The notes under the pieces: model-generated
Told to the model about the DNA's origin: nothing
The model's database searches: none
What the model saw: only the letters and a program-made list of their open reading frames with translations
Shown: piece after piece, positions 8,678 through 11,700 of the stretch
Layout of the letters: every line of letters begins with the position of its first letter
How positions within the stretch are numbered: the stretch's first letter is position 1
Assembly: GCA_003230195.1 (NCBI GenBank)
Contig: QIHH01000123.1
Coordinates: forward strand, 1-11,700
Length of the DNA: 11,700 nt
Origin: Gammaproteobacteria bacterium
Lineage (GTDB): Bacteria > Pseudomonadota > Gammaproteobacteria > SZUA-140
Direction of reading: 5' to 3'
Translations under genes and position numbers: made by a program

Positions 8678-8936
8678 GTTTAAGCCAGATAAAGAAGCAG
8701 TCCACAGGCCTAGGAGTCTGTCGGACTTAGGGTGAATCTACTGCGAAAAATCCATTTCGGCCCATTTTCTCGCCACGATCACCTAAATCCGACAGACTCC
8801 TAGGATCCTTTATATCAAGATAACAAGGTAGCCATGTTCGTACTAAATTCTGTATGACAGTCATACCACCTTTACAGCCGGTTGTGGTGGTCACTACCAA
8901 CTCCAAACCAATCTCTTAATTTATCCCGGTGTTACG
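8678..8936. other. Intergenic stretch after the operon
   Basis: This gap holds the 96-bp palindromic element at 8709-8804 and about 130 bp (8805-8936) in which I find no credible coding frame. A weak hairpin, ACCACC paired with GGTGGT, is near 8866-8892. No T-tract terminator for the operon is visible; the palindrome itself may serve that role. The missing 5' part of the hipA-like gene should have occupied this area, so it is probably a deletion scar. Confidence 0.5.
8709..8804. mobile_element. Palindromic MITE-like element, TA-flanked
   Basis: The outer arms at 8709-8731 and 8782-8804 are inverted copies differing at one position, containing CCTAGGAGTCTGTCGG at the left tip. If the tips are taken as GGAGTCTGTCGG (8713) and its complement ending at 8800, the 88-bp core is flanked by TA on both sides, as for elements with TA target duplication. 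The interior is also nearly palindromic: GCGAAAAAT (8743-8751) faces ATTTTCTCGC (8764-8773). There is no coding capacity. A non-autonomous insertion sequence derivative is the best reading; a large transcription-ending hairpin is the alternative. Confidence 0.65.
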
Positions 8937-9602
8937 CTCGGACGCCGGCTGAAATTATTCGTTACCGTTTTAACGATCCAAAAGATATATTGATAGAGTT
9001 ATTCTCCCGCCTGACCTTCAATGTACTTTGCGGCAATACGGATGACCATGCTCGTAATCACGCGGCTTTTTGGAATGGAAAAGATTTAAGCCTAACATCT
9101 GCATATGATATACCCGTGGCGTTTGGGATTTAGGTGTCAATGTGCGTTATTTTTATTTCATGGCAAGGCGAAATGACAAGTAATAGTTGTTCTATTGCGA
9201 GGAATTTCAATGCAACCATGGAATAAAGAGGGTGTGCAGTGACACCTAAATCTTAATCGCTACGGGCATATATGCCCTCAAGAGCGTTCTGGCAATGAGG
9301 CTTCACATGCAATGTTAATATCAGGCAATAATAATCTAAGCCAATTAAAAATATACCTAGAAGCTGCATACTCCTGCCTTATTGCTGAACAAGATGCTCG
9401 CGCAATTTTTGAACAACAAAAGGAAGCTATAGAAACTAACTGGGATTCGGTATGTGACGAAGCCCAGCTTAGCGTAATCGATAGAAAATTATTTTCACGC
9501 CCAACCCTGAACAAGGAGATCTATCTATTGATTTATATGGGAGATTTGGCAGGCATTCTAACAATAGCTTCACAGGAGAAACCTATAAAAAGCTTGCCCT
9601 AA
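8937..9602 (+). pseudogene. HipA-family kinase remnant, 5'-truncated and interrupted
   Basis: Two in-phase pieces encode the C-terminal half of a HipA-like serine/threonine kinase. The first (to 9112) reads AEIIRYRFNDP, then NVLCGNTDDHARNHAAFW and LTSAYDI, matching the HipA catalytic and metal-binding core (N-x-D-x-H-x-x-N and the AYD motif). The second (from 9273) reads CPQERSGNEASHAML, then the helical C-terminus with EAAYSCLIAEQDARAIFEQQ and VCDEAQLSVIDRKLF, ending at TAA 9600-9602. Deleting 9113-9272 (160 bp) joins the parts in frame. The N-terminal domain and any HipB antitoxin are absent, and no start with a ribosome site precedes the first piece, so the gene is dead. The last 20 residues do not look like a usual HipA end, which may reflect decay. 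The 5' boundary is approximate. Confidence 0.8.
9113..9266. mobile_element. 154-bp MITE-like insertion inside the hipA remnant
   Basis: The 27-bp terminal inverted repeats at 9113-9139 and 9240-9266 match at 23 of 27 positions; the inner 13 bases, GATTTAGGTGTCA, are identical. Pairing continues inward (TTTATTTCATGG against TTTATTCCATGG on the opposite arm) to a central AATAG/CTATT hairpin, so the whole element is one long imperfect palindrome. It is flanked by ATATA at 9108-9112 and 9268-9272 with one extra C at 9267. Removing the element plus one duplication restores the host frame. No transposase is present; the mobilising family is not identified. Confidence 0.8.
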
Positions 9603-9614
9603 TAACTGAGGCAT

Positions 9615-9666
9615 AAAAAAGCGGCTCAGGTAAATTATTGTCAATGACAACCACTTATCTGAACCG
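9615..9666 (-). terminator. Intrinsic terminator of the initiator tRNA gene
   Basis: Read on the minus strand, CGGTTCAGATAA (from 9666) pairs with TTACCTGAGCCG (to 9622), using two G-T wobbles. An inner TTGTCA/TGACAA extends the hairpin, and after one more C a run of six T (9620-9615) follows. It sits 11 nt beyond the tRNA CCA end, the expected place for a tRNA terminator. Confidence 0.75.
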
Positions 9667-9676
9667 TCTATAGTGT

Positions 9677-9753
<77 letters not shown>

Positions 9754-9774
9754 CCTGTATTTACGACGAGGTGA

Positions 9775-9803
9775 ATACTACCAGACAGCCCTCCCCTCAG
9801 CAA
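9775..9803 (-). promoter_or_regulatory. Putative promoter of the tRNA-fMet gene
   Basis: On the minus strand TTGCTG (9803-9798) and TAGTAT (9780-9775) are separated by exactly 17 bp. A start about 7 nt downstream would give a leader of roughly 14 nt before the tRNA. The hexamers are only moderate matches, so read-through from the reductase gene is an alternative source of transcription. Confidence 0.35.
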
Positions 9804-9828
9804 GAGAAAATCCAAATAAACTAATAAT

Positions 9829-10815
9829 TTACGCGGGTGGCGATGCTGGTAAAAAAGGGTCCGCATGAATATCTTGCAACGCAACCCCTTGCAAAAAAGC
9901 CTTGCGTTTAGCATTAATCACCATTTCAGGGTGGCCACAAAGGAAGAGCTGCCATTTCACCAAATCAGGCTGTAAGGCAAACGCAACATCATTTGGAAAG
10001 CCCCAGGAGATGTCCGCGGGAAGCGCATTTTCATCAATACCGGATACACAGGGATAATAATTAAAATTACCATACCTCTTCTCTAGCAGACGTAACTCAT
10101 CAACATAGTAAAGTAGCTCTGGTGTCATTCCGCCATGGCAAAGAATAATCGGCTTATCAAAACCATGCGTAAGCGCATCACGCACAATCCCCCATAAAGG
10201 CGCAAGCCCTGAGCCTGTGCCCACCGCTAATAACCCCTCTTCACGGCCCGTTTCATGATAGAAGCATTCACCCATCGGCCCGGCTACTGATAATTGATCA
10301 CCAACCTGAACATCATCACACAGCCAGTGACTGACCACCCCCAACGGCACACGTTTGATATGAAGCTCAAGCGTACGATCACTATCAGGTAATGACGCCA
10401 GTGAATAACTGCGAATTAAATCCTCTTTAAAAAGATTAATAAATTGCCCAGCATGGTATTTAAAAGACTCATCACAAGAAAGTCTTAGGCGTAATATTTC
10501 ATCATTTAAAAATGATTTCTCAACAACCGTTAGCTGCTGCTTTTGTTGATGCGCATCATCAAGCGCCACCACCTCAAGATCCCCTTTAGGCTTACAGACA
10601 CAGGGCTTAAAATAACCGAGTACCTTTTGTGTCTCTTTGAGATCTTCCTGAGCGTTCGACGGGATAACACCTTTCGTTGCCTGCATCGTGCAAGACTGAC
10701 AAGCACCACTTTCACATGAATACGGAGCGCGCACATCGTTTCTCAACAGACAGCGCAATACCGTTTCATCGTCTCGCCGCTCATACGAGCGGCCCTGGTA
10801 GACGACTTTGGCCAT
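9829..10815 (-). CDS. [2Fe-2S] ferredoxin / FAD / NAD(P)H oxidoreductase
   Basis: The 328-residue soluble protein has the order ferredoxin, FAD domain, NAD domain. Residues 1-85 form a plant-type ferredoxin with cluster ligands Cys34, Cys39 and Cys42 in CESGACQSC and Cys72 in PCVCKP. Residues about 92-190 form the flavin domain with the FAD-binding RSYSLAS at 135-141. Residues about 193-315 bind nicotinamide: GTGSGLAP at 199-206 and CGHPEMV at 293-299. This layout fits the phenol-hydroxylase-reductase / CDP-6-deoxyglucoseen-reductase type of electron-transfer enzyme. No oxygenase is adjacent; the only partner is the truncated hemoglobin gene 25 nt upstream. The likely job is therefore delivering NAD(P)H electrons to that globin (inference). 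The start is supported by AAGAGG 6 nt before the ATG. No terminator is visible in the 75 nt before the tRNA. Confidence 0.88.
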   Translation of the reverse strand: MAKVVYQGRSYERRDDETVLRCLLRNDVRAPYSCESGACQSCTMQATKGVIPSNAQEDLKETQKVLGYFKPCVCKPKGDLEVVALDDAHQQKQQLTVVEKSFLNDEILRLRLSCDESFKYHAGQFINLFKEDLIRSYSLASLPDSDRTLELHIKRVPLGVVSHWLCDDVQVGDQLSVAGPMGECFYHETGREEGLLAVGTGSGLAPLWGIVRDALTHGFDKPIILCHGGMTPELLYYVDELRLLEKRYGNFNYYPCVSGIDENALPADISWGFPNDVAFALQPDLVKWQLFLCGHPEMVINAKRKAFLQGVALQDIHADPFLPASPPA

Positions 10816-10840
10816 AATTAGCCTCTTAGTCTCAATTCAA

Positions 10841-11209
10841 TTACTTGCCTAATACATCATTGCGAGTGCTTTCTGCAATCGCCGCAGCCTCACCAATCAA
10901 ATCATCCGGCACGCCTAGCTCTTTTAATGTAGCCCCGAGATGTTCCATCACAGCATCAAAGTGAGCATCATTTAACCCTTTTTCAACCAGATGGGCATGC
11001 CCTTTTCGCATATCTGCACCCGTGTAATTATTGGGGCCACCTAGCGCCATCGTCAAGAAAGCTTTCTGCTTAGCCGCCTGCTTTTCCATGTCGGTGCCAT
11101 CAAAAAAACCATTAATTCGATCATCAGCCAGCACTTTACGGTAAAAGAGATCAACCGCCGCATTAACTGCCGCATCCCCACCAATTTTTTCATAAACACT
11201 TTGACTCAT
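10841..11209 (-). CDS. Group I truncated hemoglobin
   Basis: The protein is about 122 residues, the usual length for truncated (2-on-2) globins. Numbering from the upstream GTG option, it begins with the family's YEKIGG, has the B-helix Tyr24 in DLFYRKV (the ligand-stabilising B10 position) and Phe36-Phe37 near the CD turn. ALGGPNNYTGADMRKGH (56-72) follows and includes the proximal heme-binding His72. This ALGGP-x-x-YTG pattern marks group I. Such globins bind O2 and NO and can act as NO dioxygenases when re-reduced. I chose the ATG at 11209; an adjacent GTG at 11212 is equally in frame. GGAGG sits 9 nt before the ATG and 6 nt before the GTG. It is the first gene of a two-gene operon with the reductase and lies behind a putative NsrR-type operator. 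Confidence 0.92.
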   Translation of the reverse strand: MSQSVYEKIGGDAAVNAAVDLFYRKVLADDRINGFFDGTDMEKQAAKQKAFLTMALGGPNNYTGADMRKGHAHLVEKGLNDAHFDAVMEHLGATLKELGVPDDLIGEAAAIAESTRNDVLGK

Positions 11210-11279
11210 CACACTGATCCTCCAAGTAACTCAACAGATAAATTATGCCCGAACCAAAAGACGCATCCTGAACTCCACT

Positions 11280-11320
11280 ACTAAAATGTAGTTGTATCAC
11301 AGATACAACTTATGATTCAA
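11280..11320 (-). promoter_or_regulatory. Putative promoter region of the globin-reductase operon
   Basis: Two weak sigma-70 options exist on the minus strand. One is TTGAAT (11320-11315), a 16-bp spacer and GATACA (11298-11293) preceded by TG. The other is TTGTAT (11308-11303), a 17-bp spacer and TTTAGT (11285-11280). Either would place the inverted repeat at 11289-11311 on top of promoter elements, as expected for a repressor site, and leave a leader of roughly 60-80 nt. Confidence 0.35.
11289..11311. promoter_or_regulatory. Inverted-repeat operator, NsrR-like
   Basis: AGTTGTATC (11290-11298) and its exact complement (11302-11310) are separated by ACA. Read on the minus strand the first 11-mer is AAGTTGTATCT, agreeing at 9 of 11 positions with the AAGATGYATTT half-site I recall for NsrR, in the same 11-1-11 arrangement. 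NsrR is an NO-sensing repressor that controls NO-detoxification genes, which suits a globin operon. The motif comparison is from memory. Confidence 0.5.
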
Positions 11321-11595
11321 TACAAAATTTCAGTCATTCCACTGCCTAAACAGGGAAAAACAATCTCCTCATCCATTTCGGGTGGCTGCACTAAGTCGCT
11401 GCACTAAGTCCCATCGGAAACGCGTTTCAATACAGTTCATTGAGACCGGTCTGTCCAACAACACCTTTACAAGGTGTTTGTTCTACAAGGCGAAATAATG
11501 GAAAATTGAAATATCTGCTCTTGTGCGATAAATGTGATCTGTTTACGCGCTACAGTTGGCTCAGCACGCATCGCTTCCGTCCAAAAAAATCGCCA
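11321..11595. other. Noncoding stretch with tandem repeat and hairpin
   Basis: I find no convincing gene here. It holds a 13-bp tandem duplication (11385-11410) and a hairpin in which ACACCTT (11461-11467) pairs with AAGGTGT (11471-11477), extended by flanking bases to 11457-11482. No T-run follows the hairpin on either strand. A minus-strand frame at 11470-11595 is open but lies after a stop codon. Confidence 0.5.
11385..11410. repeat. 13-bp tandem duplication
   Basis: GCTGCACTAAGTC occurs twice back to back, at 11385-11397 and 11398-11410, with no mismatch. A replication-slippage product in noncoding DNA is the simplest reading. Confidence 0.85.
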
Positions 11596-11700
11596 CTACT
11601 CAAATAACCCCATTTTTTTAGCTGTTGTAATAGGATTAAAAGGCTTTTGCAATGCCGGAATACTTTCCAGTTTAGCTCTGGTTTCAGCGGCAATTTTTAG
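11596..11700 (-). CDS. Partial minus-strand gene, C-terminal 34 codons, unknown
   Basis: The minus strand is open from the window edge to a TAG at 11598-11596. The visible end includes KIAAETRAKLESIPALQKPF and then TTAKKMGLFE before the stop: a basic, helical tail with no domain I recognise. The start and most of the gene lie beyond position 11700. The same frame continues open for 42 codons after the TAG (see findings). Because the fragment is short it could be chance, but its residue composition is protein-like. Confidence 0.4.
   Translation of the reverse strand, partial: LKIAAETRAKLESIPALQKPFNPITTAKKMGLFE

Noticed and set aside
11371..11381. ATCCATTTCGG near 11371 also occurring inside the first palindromic element (8750-8760)
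   Set aside because: The match is only 11 bp, the surrounding bases do not align well, and there are no terminal repeats at the second site, so a second element copy cannot be claimed.

Overview
The window looks like chromosomal DNA from a gammaproteobacterium. The protein families, the initiator tRNA body (very close to the E. coli type) and the moderate GC content all fit, but the species cannot be named from this sequence. A lipid- or hydrocarbon-handling marine or sulfur-cycle lineage is a guess based on gene content.

Positions 1-8677 hold five tightly packed plus-strand genes that read as one operon: a surface-lipoprotein lipase (VolA/Pla-1/cef type), a DUF1302 outer-membrane barrel, a DUF1329 periplasmic LolA-like protein, an exported YCF48/BNR propeller protein and a 12-TM MMPL-type RND transporter. 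Gaps are 27, 11, 51 and -4 nt. Together the products reach from the cell surface to the inner membrane, suggesting a dedicated system that cleaves and moves a hydrophobic ester or acyl compound. Substrate and direction are unknown. The promoter lies upstream of the window. Two strong hairpins, the first with a terminator-like T-rich tail, sit inside the barrel gene.

Positions 8678-9602 are a decayed accessory stretch. A 96-bp palindromic, TA-flanked MITE-like element follows the operon. It is followed by the C-terminal part of a HipA-family kinase gene that has lost its 5' portion and is split by a second MITE-like element of 154 bp with 27-bp terminal repeats and an ATATA duplication. Removing 160 bp restores the HipA reading frame exactly.

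Positions 9603-9803 carry an initiator tRNA-fMet on the minus strand, with a putative promoter upstream and a hairpin terminator downstream. Its first acceptor position is T1:T72 rather than the usual C1:A72.

Positions 9829-11320 hold a minus-strand two-gene operon: a group I truncated hemoglobin followed 25 nt later by a [2Fe-2S]/FAD/NAD(P)H reductase. A 23-bp inverted repeat resembling an NsrR (nitric-oxide sensor) operator overlaps the likely promoter. The pair reads as a split flavohemoglobin-like NO/O2 module. The right end (11321-11700) is mostly noncoding with a small tandem repeat and a hairpin, then the last 34 codons of an unidentified minus-strand gene that enters from outside the window.
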